A DNA stretch of 61,506 bases from a bacterium. Its GTDB lineage: Bacteria; Vulcanimicrobiota; Xenobia; Xenobiales; JADMJV01. The notes below the pieces were generated by a model. The model saw nothing but the letters and a program-made list of their open reading frames with translations. It was not told the origin of the DNA and made no database searches. How positions within the stretch are numbered: the stretch's first letter is position 1; each line of letters begins with the position of its first letter. Below, one piece after another: positions 17,037-25,400 of this stretch. The DNA lies in NCBI GenBank assembly GCA_018780265.1, contig JADMJV010000012.1, positions 201,353 through 262,858 of the forward strand, written 5' to 3'. Both the position numbers and the translations under genes were made by a program.

Positions 17037-18053
17037 ATGGAAATTCCCAGCTGGGCGGGCAAAGTGGCCACGGTGGTGGGATTGGCCAGTCCGATTACGG
17101 CTCCCATTGTGGTGGGGAAATGGATCGCGGATAAGGCCGACTCCACCTTGGGCAAAAAGAGCGACCCGGCCCCGGTGTCGGTTCCCACCCCGCCCCCAGC
17201 GACTGCGCTCGCCCCTCAGCCGGTGGTCGAGAAGCCCGGCGACATCAAGCCAGCCTATTCCAATGACCCCAAGACTCAAACCAACGGAGCCCAGAGGTTG
17301 GCGGAGCCGGGCCAGAAATGGAACGGAACTCAAATTCTCAACGGCCAGACCCAGTTGAGCAAGGACGACCCCAGCAACGAACACGAGCAGGCCAACCGCT
17401 GCGGTCCCTCGGCGGTACTGGCCTCGGCCGTCATGGCCGGTCCCGATGCCACCGGCCGCATGGTCGACCGCCTGGCCAATAAGACCCAGGACGCCGAAGA
17501 GAAGGCCGAACTGGCTCAAATTAAGGCGCGCATTGCCGACGGGACAGCCACCCACAAGGATTTGAGTCAAGTGCAGCACGTGATGTATCGCAACTATCAC
17601 GAAGCAGGCACCGCCCCCGGCGTGACTACTGGCCAGGTTGCCCAGATGCAAAAGGACCTCAACGATGACACCAAGCCCAACTCCAAACTGGCCGACTGGA
17701 TTGGGCCGGATGGAACCTCCTTCCGCCGCACCAGCCAGGATGGCAGTCATGTGGAGGAAAGCCCGGACCGCTTGAAGAGCCGGGTGAGCGGGCTGCAACC
17801 GGGCCAGAGTTTCGTGCAGTTCGTCGACCCCGACGGGGGCAATGACAAATTGCGTCACTTTGTCCTGATTGGCAAGGACAAAGACGGTCGCACCTATGTG
17901 TATGATCCTGGTGCCAAGACCAATCAACCACAGGTTGTCTACCAAAGTGAACGTCCCCAGGCCTTTGACCATTACGTGGGTGGCGACATGGGCGTCAACG
18001 ACGGCGGCGTTCGCACTCAGGTTGTGGCCGGCGGGGTGGCCACCTCTCACTAA
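17037..18053 (+). CDS. C39/papain-like cysteine peptidase-type protein
   Basis: A 338-residue protein. Residues 8-28 are hydrophobic (VATVVGLASPITAPIVV) without a clear cleavage site, followed by a Pro/Ala-rich linker to about 75. The C-terminal half has the layout of a C39-like cysteine peptidase: NRCGPSAVLASAV near 120 with the presumed nucleophile Cys after Arg, a long helical middle, then RHFVLIGKDKDGRTYVYDPG near 280-300 with His and Asp in the expected order. ATG 17037 is chosen for GAGGGA six bases upstream; the frame is open earlier. Whether it is an active peptidase or an inactive relative is not certain. The stop codon is followed directly by a GGGCCCGTCCC repeat end. Confidence 0.6.
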   Translation: MEIPSWAGKVATVVGLASPITAPIVVGKWIADKADSTLGKKSDPAPVSVPTPPPATALAPQPVVEKPGDIKPAYSNDPKTQTNGAQRLAEPGQKWNGTQILNGQTQLSKDDPSNEHEQANRCGPSAVLASAVMAGPDATGRMVDRLANKTQDAEEKAELAQIKARIADGTATHKDLSQVQHVMYRNYHEAGTAPGVTTGQVAQMQKDLNDDTKPNSKLADWIGPDGTSFRRTSQDGSHVEESPDRLKSRVSGLQPGQSFVQFVDPDGGNDKLRHFVLIGKDKDGRTYVYDPGAKTNQPQVVYQSERPQAFDHYVGGDMGVNDGGVRTQVVAGGVATSH

Positions 18054-18054
18054 A

Positions 18055-18096
18055 GGGCCCGTCCCAAAATAACAAGCATAGACACTCGGGCCATCG
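18055..18096 (+). repeat. Solo end of the MITE-like repeat
   Basis: About 42 bases matching the left end of the element at 14992 with four mismatches: GGGCCCGTCCCAAAATAACA, then TAGACACTCGGGCCATCG. The similarity stops after this and no inverted partner is seen within 200 bases. As at the first copy it lies directly behind a stop codon. I read it as a truncated or diverged copy of the same element family. Confidence 0.6.
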
Positions 18097-18230
18097 TTTA
18101 TCATTGTAGCCGTAGGCGCCTTCGCCGACCCCACCTCTCCGGCCCCCAAAATCTCTATCTACGAAACGCGCCGTCACCCCTGGGCTGTCACCCTGAAAGG
18201 CACCATTTCAGAGCACTGGGACTAGAGACT

Positions 18231-19367
18231 TTACGGTGTGACTTGAAAAACAGATTGCAGGGTCTTCTCCATAGCGGCCAGTTCTGCTTCAGCCTGCAGG
18301 CGATCGGTAAAGGCAGCCCGAGAGCGACTCTTTTTCTCGATGTACTGCCGCTGCCTGTGGATGGCTGCCAGCCCATAATCGGCCGCCCGCAGGCCCCGGG
18401 CATCCTGTCCCTGAAGGTTAGCTCCCCGGGCCAGCAGCAATTGGATGACCTGCGGATGGTGGGCGCCGGCCGCCAGCATCAAGGCAGTCTGCTTCTGCTC
18501 GTCAGGGGATTCTACAGATTGTCCCTGGTCGAGCAACCAGGTCAGGATCTCAACCTGGCCGTGCTGGGCGGCCCCACGCACCAGTGCCGGTTCCAACTTG
18601 CCTCCCCGAGCCAGCAGGGCTTGAAAAAGCGGCAATCGGCCCCACGAAATGGCCGACAACAAGGCTTCCGGCGTCGGGGTCACCAGGCCGCCCAAATAGT
18701 CCACCAGGTCTTGCCCATTGGATCGGACCGCCAGCGCAAAGGCTTTGGGATCGGAAGGGTCAGCCCCAGCCCTGACCAGACGCTCCACGGCCTGACGCGA
18801 TCCAGCGCGCGCTGCGGTTTGCAAAGGATTGAGCCCTTCCTTATCGGTGACGTCAAGTCTGGCGCCGTGCAGGAGTAACATGTCGATTACGTGCGCCGAG
18901 CCAAAATGGCAGGCGGCCAGCAGCGGAGTGGTGCCGTAACTTGAGGCCTGGTTCACCAGGGCGCCCCGCTTGAGCATCAAGGCCACCACCTCGGGTTTGT
19001 TGTAAAGACATACCTGGTGCAAAGGCGTGCTGTGCGACTGGTCCAGTCGCGAAGGGTTGGCCCCGCGCTCCAGCAGGGGGCCGGCCAGTTCGACCCGCTG
19101 CGCGTGGTAGAGGGGGGCGTGCCCATACGGATCGGGGAGGTCGGGGTCGGCCCCCCGGCCCAGCAAGAAAAGCACCATGTCCGGCCGGTCGTGACGGACG
19201 GCCCAGTGCAAAGGAGTCTCTCCGTTGTGGTCTTTGAGGTCGATGCTGACACCGCGACCCAGTTCGGCCAGGATGGATTCGCGTTGGGACTTCATTACAA
19301 AGGTGTGGATCGGGTCGGCGTAGCCCAGCGATCCGAGAGCAAGGACCAGCAGCAAGCGGGAAAGCAT
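18231..19367 (-). CDS. Secreted ankyrin-repeat protein
   Basis: A 378-residue protein with a short signal peptide (about 1-17, cleavage after GYA) and then ankyrin repeats through residue 340. Clear units read NGETPLHWAVRHDRPDMVLFLL, YGHAPLYHAQR, HSTPLHQVCLYNKPEVVALML, YGTTPLLAACHFGS, GLNPLQTAARAGSRQAVERLV and QTALMLAAGAHHPQVIQLLL. A charged helical tail follows. Ankyrin stacks bind other proteins; with export the site is the periplasm or outside the cell. It starts with ATG at 19367 and is followed by no co-directional gene within 200 bases. Regulation is not visible. Confidence 0.85.
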   Translation of the reverse strand: MLSRLLLVLALGSLGYADPIHTFVMKSQRESILAELGRGVSIDLKDHNGETPLHWAVRHDRPDMVLFLLGRGADPDLPDPYGHAPLYHAQRVELAGPLLERGANPSRLDQSHSTPLHQVCLYNKPEVVALMLKRGALVNQASSYGTTPLLAACHFGSAHVIDMLLLHGARLDVTDKEGLNPLQTAARAGSRQAVERLVRAGADPSDPKAFALAVRSNGQDLVDYLGGLVTPTPEALLSAISWGRLPLFQALLARGGKLEPALVRGAAQHGQVEILTWLLDQGQSVESPDEQKQTALMLAAGAHHPQVIQLLLARGANLQGQDARGLRAADYGLAAIHRQRQYIEKKSRSRAAFTDRLQAEAELAAMEKTLQSVFQVTP

Positions 19368-19406
19368 GATGTGAGCTTCGCGAGGGGGGTCCTATTCCTT
19401 GCCGGC

Positions 19407-19786
19407 CTACGGCATCACGCAAAGCATTTCGAAGAGCAGGTTGGCGGCCATCAAAGCGGTGTTGCCCGAGGGGTCGTAGGGGGGACACACCTCCACCAGA
19501 TCGGCGCCTACCAGTTGTCGCCCACGTCCGCCACCCGCAGTCGCTCAAAGGGAGTGCGGGTGGCCAGGTTGCAGGGCCTGAGCAGGCAAGACTCAGCGCG
19601 AATTTGGCGCGGGCCAAAGCGAGTGCCGGATCGATGCGAGGTGCCCAGATCAAAGGGTACCCCCACAAAACAGACGTCCAGGTCCTGGGCCGACGGACGC
19701 GCGGGCAGACGCATCATGGTGGCAGGCCCGGCAAAGCGGGGCATTTCATTACCGCCCAGGGGCTGGGGCCGAAGCAAATCGCTCAC
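19407..19786 (-). pseudogene. Agmatinase (ureohydrolase) with internal deletion
   Basis: The first 90 codons give the N-terminus of an agmatinase-like ureohydrolase: PRFAGPATMMRLP, DVCFVGVPFDLGTSHRSGTR, FGPRQIRAES and FERLRVADVGD. At about 19517 the frame jumps to the very end of the same family in another frame, LVGADLVEVCPPYDPSGNT, ALMAANLLFEMLCVMP and a stop at 19407. Roughly 190 codons are missing, including the Asp/His ligands of the two manganese ions, so the product cannot be active. The GTG start overlaps the stop of the SGNH gene (GTGA), a trace of a former operon. The deletion joint is clean, which suggests one recombination event. Confidence 0.8.
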
Positions 19787-20757
19787 CGGCCAGAGGTTCC
19801 ACTCGCGGAGAGTATGCCCTGGCTGTGCAGGTGTTTTGCAAAGTGCTCGGCTGCCTCGGCACTGGGGTGCCAGGAATCATCCGGACTTTCCTGGATAGAA
19901 ACCCCCTCTTTGAGGGCCACTTCCATATCGCTGAGCAGGTCAAAATAGCGAATCTTTTGTTCCCCGAGCAGTTGGAGGGCCGTCTCCCGCGACCATTTCT
20001 CACGCGTTGTCCACTGATCGATGGGCTTCAAAATGGGCAGCAAGATTACCGAGAAGGAGACCTTGTCCTGGGCCAAAGTCTCCGTCCAACCGGCCAGGGC
20101 CTCGCTCATGGCCTGGCGTCGGCGGTCGCGATCGAAGCGCCCAAGATTGATGCCCGTCAACCAGCGATAGAGATAGCTATGGTTAAACCACCAGGGGTCG
20201 ATCTGGGCCCGATCCTTGCGCAAAAACAGAACCTGCAACTGCCCATCCTTGCGCGAAACCAGCGGAGTCTCCTGAAAATCGTTGTTGTGAAAGGTCAGAA
20301 TCACCTGATCGGGCTTGAGCTTGCGGTTGACCCGTCGGTAGAAGATCAATTCTTGCTCGACATTGAAGCTCTCGACCCCGGCGTTCCAATACTCATACAG
20401 TTTGTCTCCGTAAAGCTTCTGTAGAGCTCGCATGGTGCGCTCGCGACGAGTGACCGAATCGCCTACAAAGAGAATGCGGCAGCGACCCTGCCGATCTTCC
20501 CCGTCATAACTGTCCAATTGACGGCCGCGGTCGAGGCGGCAACCGTAGCCGTCGTAAACGTCGTCATCGAGCACGGGTATATAGCCACACTCAGGGTCGG
20601 GCTGAAAATGCTTTTGACCGCCAGCAGCAAACTGCAACTGGGTGGCAGCACCCATCAGGCTATCGGGAAAAAAGAGGCGCAGGCCCAACTCCAGAGCCAG
20701 CAGCCCCACAAACAATCCCAGCACGAGCAGTCCGACCCGTATCAAGTTTGCGCGCAC
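19783..20757 (-). CDS. Membrane-anchored SGNH/GDSL hydrolase-like protein
   Basis: A 324-residue protein with one N-terminal membrane anchor (about 6-30) and an SGNH-hydrolase-like domain outside. The nucleophile block is ILFVGDSVTRRE near 96, a middle block FHNNDFQETP near 155 fits block III, and DSWHPSAEAAEHFAKHL near 295 supplies the DxxH pair. Such enzymes remove or transfer acyl groups on carbohydrates or lipids; the closest look is to the anchored SGNH group that modifies exported polysaccharides. It starts with GTG, lies 12 bases behind the 143-residue exported protein and overlaps the broken agmatinase gene. The substrate is unknown. Confidence 0.7.
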   Translation of the reverse strand: MRANLIRVGLLVLGLFVGLLALELGLRLFFPDSLMGAATQLQFAAGGQKHFQPDPECGYIPVLDDDVYDGYGCRLDRGRQLDSYDGEDRQGRCRILFVGDSVTRRERTMRALQKLYGDKLYEYWNAGVESFNVEQELIFYRRVNRKLKPDQVILTFHNNDFQETPLVSRKDGQLQVLFLRKDRAQIDPWWFNHSYLYRWLTGINLGRFDRDRRRQAMSEALAGWTETLAQDKVSFSVILLPILKPIDQWTTREKWSRETALQLLGEQKIRYFDLLSDMEVALKEGVSIQESPDDSWHPSAEAAEHFAKHLHSQGILSASGTSGR

Positions 20758-20769
20758 GGGCCAGTCTTT

Positions 20770-21201
20770 CTATTTGGGTTTGATATTTACCGTTGAACCG
20801 ACAGAAACGTCGCTCCCTGTGGCATCGATGTTGTTGACCTTGAAGGACCCCCGCACGTTTTTGAAGGTATTTTTGCTCAAGTAGGGAGTCTGGAACTTGA
20901 AACTCTTGCGCTCACCCGGTTGCAAAACGGGCAAATCCTGAGTTTGCGTGTCTGGATCCCACATGGTAGGCACGCTGCTTTTGGGACCCTTTCCCTGGGG
21001 CTTCAGCACTAACTCAACGATGCTCTCTTTGCTGGCAACTTTGCCACGATTCTCGACGGTAACTTCCACGCTGACCGCGTAGGAGCCACCGGTGGTGGTG
21101 GAAGCGGCGCTCTGGACATAGAGATAGGGCTCTTGGGCCAGGGCCATCCCGGCGCCCAACCAGGCGGTTGTGATAAGAGTCAATAAACTGCGACGATTCA
21201 T
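20770..21201 (-). CDS. Small exported beta-sandwich protein
   Basis: A 143-residue protein with signal peptide (MNRRSLLTL..., cleavage after ALA) and a mature domain of alternating beta strands resembling CARDB/Ig-like folds: VEVTVENRGKVASKES, an ELVLKPQGKG strand, LQPGERKSFKFQTPYL and a closing VGSTVNIKPK. ATG 21201 follows GGAGG by six bases; the ATG at 21207 touches the ribosome site and is unlikely. It precedes the SGNH hydrolase on the same strand with only 12 bases between, so they are probably co-transcribed. A structural or binding role outside the cell is likely; nothing more can be said. Confidence 0.65.
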   Translation of the reverse strand: MNRRSLLTLITTAWLGAGMALAQEPYLYVQSAASTTTGGSYAVSVEVTVENRGKVASKESIVELVLKPQGKGPKSSVPTMWDPDTQTQDLPVLQPGERKSFKFQTPYLSKNTFKNVRGSFKVNNIDATGSDVSVGSTVNIKPK

Positions 21202-21264
21202 AGGCATCCTCCGTGATCTGCGGCCACATTTCGTGGAACTCAGGATCCCCCCTCCCTGAAGAGT

Positions 21265-21738
21265 TCAGGCTGGCCACTGCGACGGAAAAGGTGCATCTGG
21301 CGGCGAGCGTTTCATTTTTGGAAATTCTCGCATGACCAGTGTGGCCTTATCTGCCTGAGAAACGCTGTCCAGATTTTCGTCCAGTGGCTCGATCCCGTGC
21401 AGGTAGTCATAAATCCGGGCCAATTCGCCGTCATCCAGCCAGATGCCGTGCCCCGCCGGACACGAATCGACGGTGATGCCACTGTCGTTGCTATACACAA
21501 AACGCCGCATGGCCTGACCGCAGAGGGGACAGCCTACGGGCGGGTCCACGTCGACCTCCGGGTGGTCGGCAAAAAGGCTCTCACTGACCGGCGAGTCCAG
21601 CAACTCCTCCTCGGTCATTTCCAGGTAGGGGTCCAACTTGCGCAACAACACGCCATCGCACTGACGACACAGCCAGGCCTCGTCGGTGCCTTTGACGATA
21701 CGCTCTAATTCCACGTGACAGCGGGGACAACGGGTCAT
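21265..21738 (-). CDS. Double zf-TFIIB zinc-ribbon protein
   Basis: A 157-residue cytosolic protein with two zinc ribbons. The first is CPRCHVELERIVKG...WLCRQCDGVLL (4-32), the second CPLCGQAMRRFVY...VDSCPAGHGIWLDDGELARI (about 70-110); the WLDxGEL ending is typical of the zf-TFIIB family. These proteins are common and uncharacterised; a nucleic-acid or protein-assembly role has been assumed. The ATG is at 21738. It stands 57 bases before the exported beta protein on the same strand, but the products are located in different compartments, so a functional link is doubtful. Confidence 0.75.
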   Translation of the reverse strand: MTRCPRCHVELERIVKGTDEAWLCRQCDGVLLRKLDPYLEMTEEELLDSPVSESLFADHPEVDVDPPVGCPLCGQAMRRFVYSNDSGITVDSCPAGHGIWLDDGELARIYDYLHGIEPLDENLDSVSQADKATLVMREFPKMKRSPPDAPFPSQWPA

Positions 21739-21817
21739 GGCCAGAGTGTTACTGGAAGCAAACCCAAAGTCCTACATGCGGCTGGTGCAAGCATTTTGAA
21801 AGTGCTATCATCATGCT

Positions 21818-22045
21818 ATGCCTGCAATTCATATCCGAGACATCCCTGAGGATGTCCTGGCCGCCCTCAAACGACGGGCCGCCACTAACCACAGGTCCTT
21901 GCAAATGGAACTGCGCTATACGCTGATCCAACTGGCCCGGCAAGGTTTGCCTGAAGAAGCTTCTCCGGAGTTGGACTTGAAAATGTCCCGCGCAACCTCG
22001 GGCAACTGGAGTCGGGAGGAGATTTATGGCCACGACGGCCGCTGA
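21818..22045 (+). CDS. FitA/VapB-like RHH antitoxin
   Basis: A 75-residue antitoxin. Residues 1-45 form a ribbon-helix-helix: the strand MPAIHIRDIPEDVL, then helix ALKRRAATNHRSLQMELRYT, as in the FitA/Arc group. The C-terminal tail (SRATSGNWSREEI) is the kind that fits into the groove of the toxin. It overlaps the PIN toxin by 20 bases, the usual arrangement in which antitoxin is made first and the complex represses its own promoter. The region ahead of the ATG contains ATCATCATGCTATG, which could be part of the operator. It appears intact. Confidence 0.85.
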   Translation: MPAIHIRDIPEDVLAALKRRAATNHRSLQMELRYTLIQLARQGLPEEASPELDLKMSRATSGNWSREEIYGHDGR

Positions 22046-22478
22046 ATCCATCCTGGTCGACACAAACGTGCTGCTGGCTGCCTCAACACCCGCTCTAGCC
22101 CGTCACCCGGAGGCCCTTTCAGTGCTCCAAGACTGGCCGGGCAAAGGACATTCTCTGTTTTGCACCGGGCAAATTCTGCGCGAGTATTTGGTGGTAGCCA
22201 CCCGGCCCCTCGACAAGAATGGGCTCGGTCTCAACTGGCCGGACGCTTCTCACAACCTGGGAGTCTTTACTCAGAGGTTGAAATTCCTCGAAGAGAATGA
22301 GGCAGTGTCCAAACGCCTTGGCAAACTGTTAGACTCCATTCCGTGCCTGGGCAAGCAAATTCACGATGCCAATCTGGTGGCTTGCGCCCTGGTTCACGGA
22401 GTGAAAGGCATCGTCACCGAGAACCTGCAGGACTTTCTGCGTTTTCAGGCAGTGGTGCGCATCATCGAGTTGTCCTGA
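22026..22478 (+). CDS. PIN-domain toxin (VapC/FitB type)
   Basis: A 150-residue PIN ribonuclease. The N-terminal VDTNVLLAAS holds the first metal-binding Asp, the middle LREYLVVATRP the conserved Glu, and the end HDANLVACALVHGVKGIVTENLQDF the third and fourth acidic residues, so the site looks complete. PIN toxins cut tRNA or rRNA when released from the antitoxin, here the overlapping RHH gene. Its last 17 bases overlap the end of the pfaC-like gene on the other strand. This close packing suggests that the pair was inserted behind, or grew into, the synthase operon. Confidence 0.87.
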   Translation: MATTAAESILVDTNVLLAASTPALARHPEALSVLQDWPGKGHSLFCTGQILREYLVVATRPLDKNGLGLNWPDASHNLGVFTQRLKFLEENEAVSKRLGKLLDSIPCLGKQIHDANLVACALVHGVKGIVTENLQDFLRFQAVVRIIELS

Positions 22479-25400
22479 CCAGGCGCAGGGCGAAGTCTGT
22501 CATCTCGTAGATGGGCTTGCCGTCCACCACCAGAAAACCGTCGGCGGTGACTACAGGCTCGTCGCCTTCTTCCACCCGGCTCACCCAGGCCTCCACCTCC
22601 ACGTGGCGGTTGCTGGGCACTACCTGACCTCGATAGCCCCAGGTGTGAGGACGGCCGGTGGCGATGCACTCAAAGCGATGGGTGTCGGCCAGCTGAGGGA
22701 AGCGATCCAGCATCAGCACTTTTAAGAGCTGCAAGAAAGCTTCCAAACCGAGCGATCCGGGCCAGACCGGGTCCATATAAAAGTGGGCCTGGAAGAACCA
22801 CTCCTCCGGATCGACCTGCTTGATGCCGTGAATATAACCCAGGTCGTTGGGGCCGCCATCGGGAATGTAGAGGTCGGCTTCGTCCATCATCTGCAGCGCC
22901 CCGGCCGGCATACAGGCCGAAGTGCCAGGCTGCACCTGGGTATCCTCAGGGGTCAGCGGATGCAGTCGGGGCAGAGTCACTCGACGGCCGCGCTGCTTCT
23001 CGGCCGGGCTGGGCTGATAACGTTTGGCCTCGCGAATGCCCACCTGATTATCCAGCGCCTGTTTGCTGAAGAAACCAAAGTAGGTGGTGCCTTCGTAGAC
23101 CATGGTGTCGCCCTGGAGCACCTGCATGTCAAAGTTCTCGATGATCATGCCGCCGGCTTCCGACACCTTGGACATGCGCACGCGAATGCGCAGCATGCCC
23201 GCCTGGTCGTCGAGTTCGCGATGAAGAGTGGCCGTGCCACCCAGATTGCGGAACTTGAGGTCCTCTTCACTGCGCAAGGCCGAGCCGGCGTAGGCGGCCA
23301 GCCAACCGCACGGCTGCAGAGCGATCTCCAACAAGATGGCGAAAGCCATGGTGGGTTGACGATTTGCCTGGAAATACCACTCTCCCGGGGGGATAAAGTA
23401 GTGGGCCTCGATCCAGTCGCCGGCCTGCAGCACCCACGGCTCCTGATTGACTTCGACCACCCGATCCATAAAGGCGTAGGGAGGCCGGGGCAAGCGCGCG
23501 ATGCGACGCTTTTCGTCAAAGACCTTATAGCGATCCCCAAAAGCCAGACTGGGTTTGCCATAGGCAAATTGCATGATGCTTTCGCGGTCGTAGAGGGCTT
23601 TGACGGGCTCGGGCTCAATGGCTGCCATCACCGGCAAAGCTTGAGTCTGGCCCGACCAGCGACGTTCTAACTGGCTCTGGTCCAGACCGATCAGGCGCAA
23701 AGACATGTCCACAAAGCGCACAATGCACTTGCCATCGGCAACCATCAGGGCGTCGGCCAACACATAAGGCTCGGGTCCGTAGCCGATCTCCTTGATGTCC
23801 ACTTCATAAGTGACTTTCTTGGTGCGCACATCCACCGGACCGCGACAGCGTAAGGCGGCCGGAATCCCCAATTTGGGCTCATAGGTGACCTGGTCGGCTT
23901 CGCCCACCCAACCCATCCGCCACAGCAAGAAGCGCAGCGTGTGAGCGCAGCACTCGTACATCAAGGTGCCGGGCATCACCATGTCATCGACAAAATGGCA
24001 GGTGAGGAACCAATCATCGGGGTGCACATCGGCCTCGGCCACCACCCGACCCAGCCCAAACCGGCCGCCCTTGGGATTCACCTCAAGCACACGGTCGTAC
24101 AGCTTCATCCGCCCCGAAGGTAGGTGGGGGGGATGGACCAGGCCCAGGTTGGCGAAAGCGGGTCCAAAACAGCCGGCCAGGTCGCCTCGACGCAGAGCCG
24201 TGACCTGTTGGTCGGTGTAGCTTTCCACTCGCGAAAAGTCGACCAGGGGGCGATAGCCCACCACCTTGCCCGGCCGCTGCTTCTCCTCTTCCTCGGTCAA
24301 AATAATGCCCTTGGAAGCGCTGATCTCGCAATACTCGAAGAAGCCCGCGCAGCCGTTGCGCATGGTGATCATGGGCTGACCGTTGATAGTGCCATCGAAT
24401 TCGAAGAAAAACAGCCAGGTTTCGCCCTGACGCACAAAACGGTCGATACGAATGTCGTAACGGATGGTCTCGCCCACGGTGGGCAACTGACGATGAAAGC
24501 TGACGGCAGCATCGAGCAGTCGGTAGACCCGATTGCCTTTGGTCTGCAGGTCAATGCCCAGGTAACCCGACAGGAAGAGATCAGCCTGGCCGGCCTCCAC
24601 GGTGACACAAACTGGCATTCGACCATTGTCCAGATACCAGGCACCGGGCACCACATCGTGCTCGGTGACCACTTTGCCCCCGCTCATCGAGCGCGCTTCA
24701 CCCACAATCTCGGTGACGCGATGGACCAACATTAAGGGATCATCGGGTAACCGGACCCGGGTGGGATAGCTGTCCACGGCCGCAAACTCGTCGCCCAACA
24801 CTTTTGCGATCGAGCCCACGGCAAACTCCATGCACTGGTCGTAGTCCAACACGCATGGCTTCTTGACGGGCACTATCGGTTGCAGATTGTGATCACAAAA
24901 CGGGTAGTAAGCACGCGGGGCTGCCACCGGCGCTGTGCTCGTTCCTTGACTCCAGTCCTGGAGCAGGGCCACCCCCTGCGACAGTTGGGCGATGGCCTGC
25001 TGATGCAGCTCCAAAAACTTCTCGTGAGCCCGGCTGCTGGCCTGGGCTGAGGCCAGGATTTGAGACTGCAAGGCGGGCAGTTTTACGCGCTGTTTTTCCA
25101 TGGAGGGCTCCCAATCTAGATCTAATTCAAATTCCAGGGCATACTCGTCAAACTCTTCGACCTCGGCGGTGGCCCGAACGGGCGCCGGCGCGTCCCTGGT
25201 GGGCAAGGGGGCCGGCAGTTGGGACACCTGCGGCAGCAAGGCGCCCAGTCGTAGATGCAGTTCATTGACCGTTGGCCTGGGAGGGGCAGCCGGCTCAGGG
25301 TAGAGCGCCATCAGATCGACGCCTGCACAGCCCTCGGCCAGCAGACCGGCCCAAAGGTGCAACAGTCCGGCCCATTCGCCTCGTTGCGGGCTGTTGAGTG

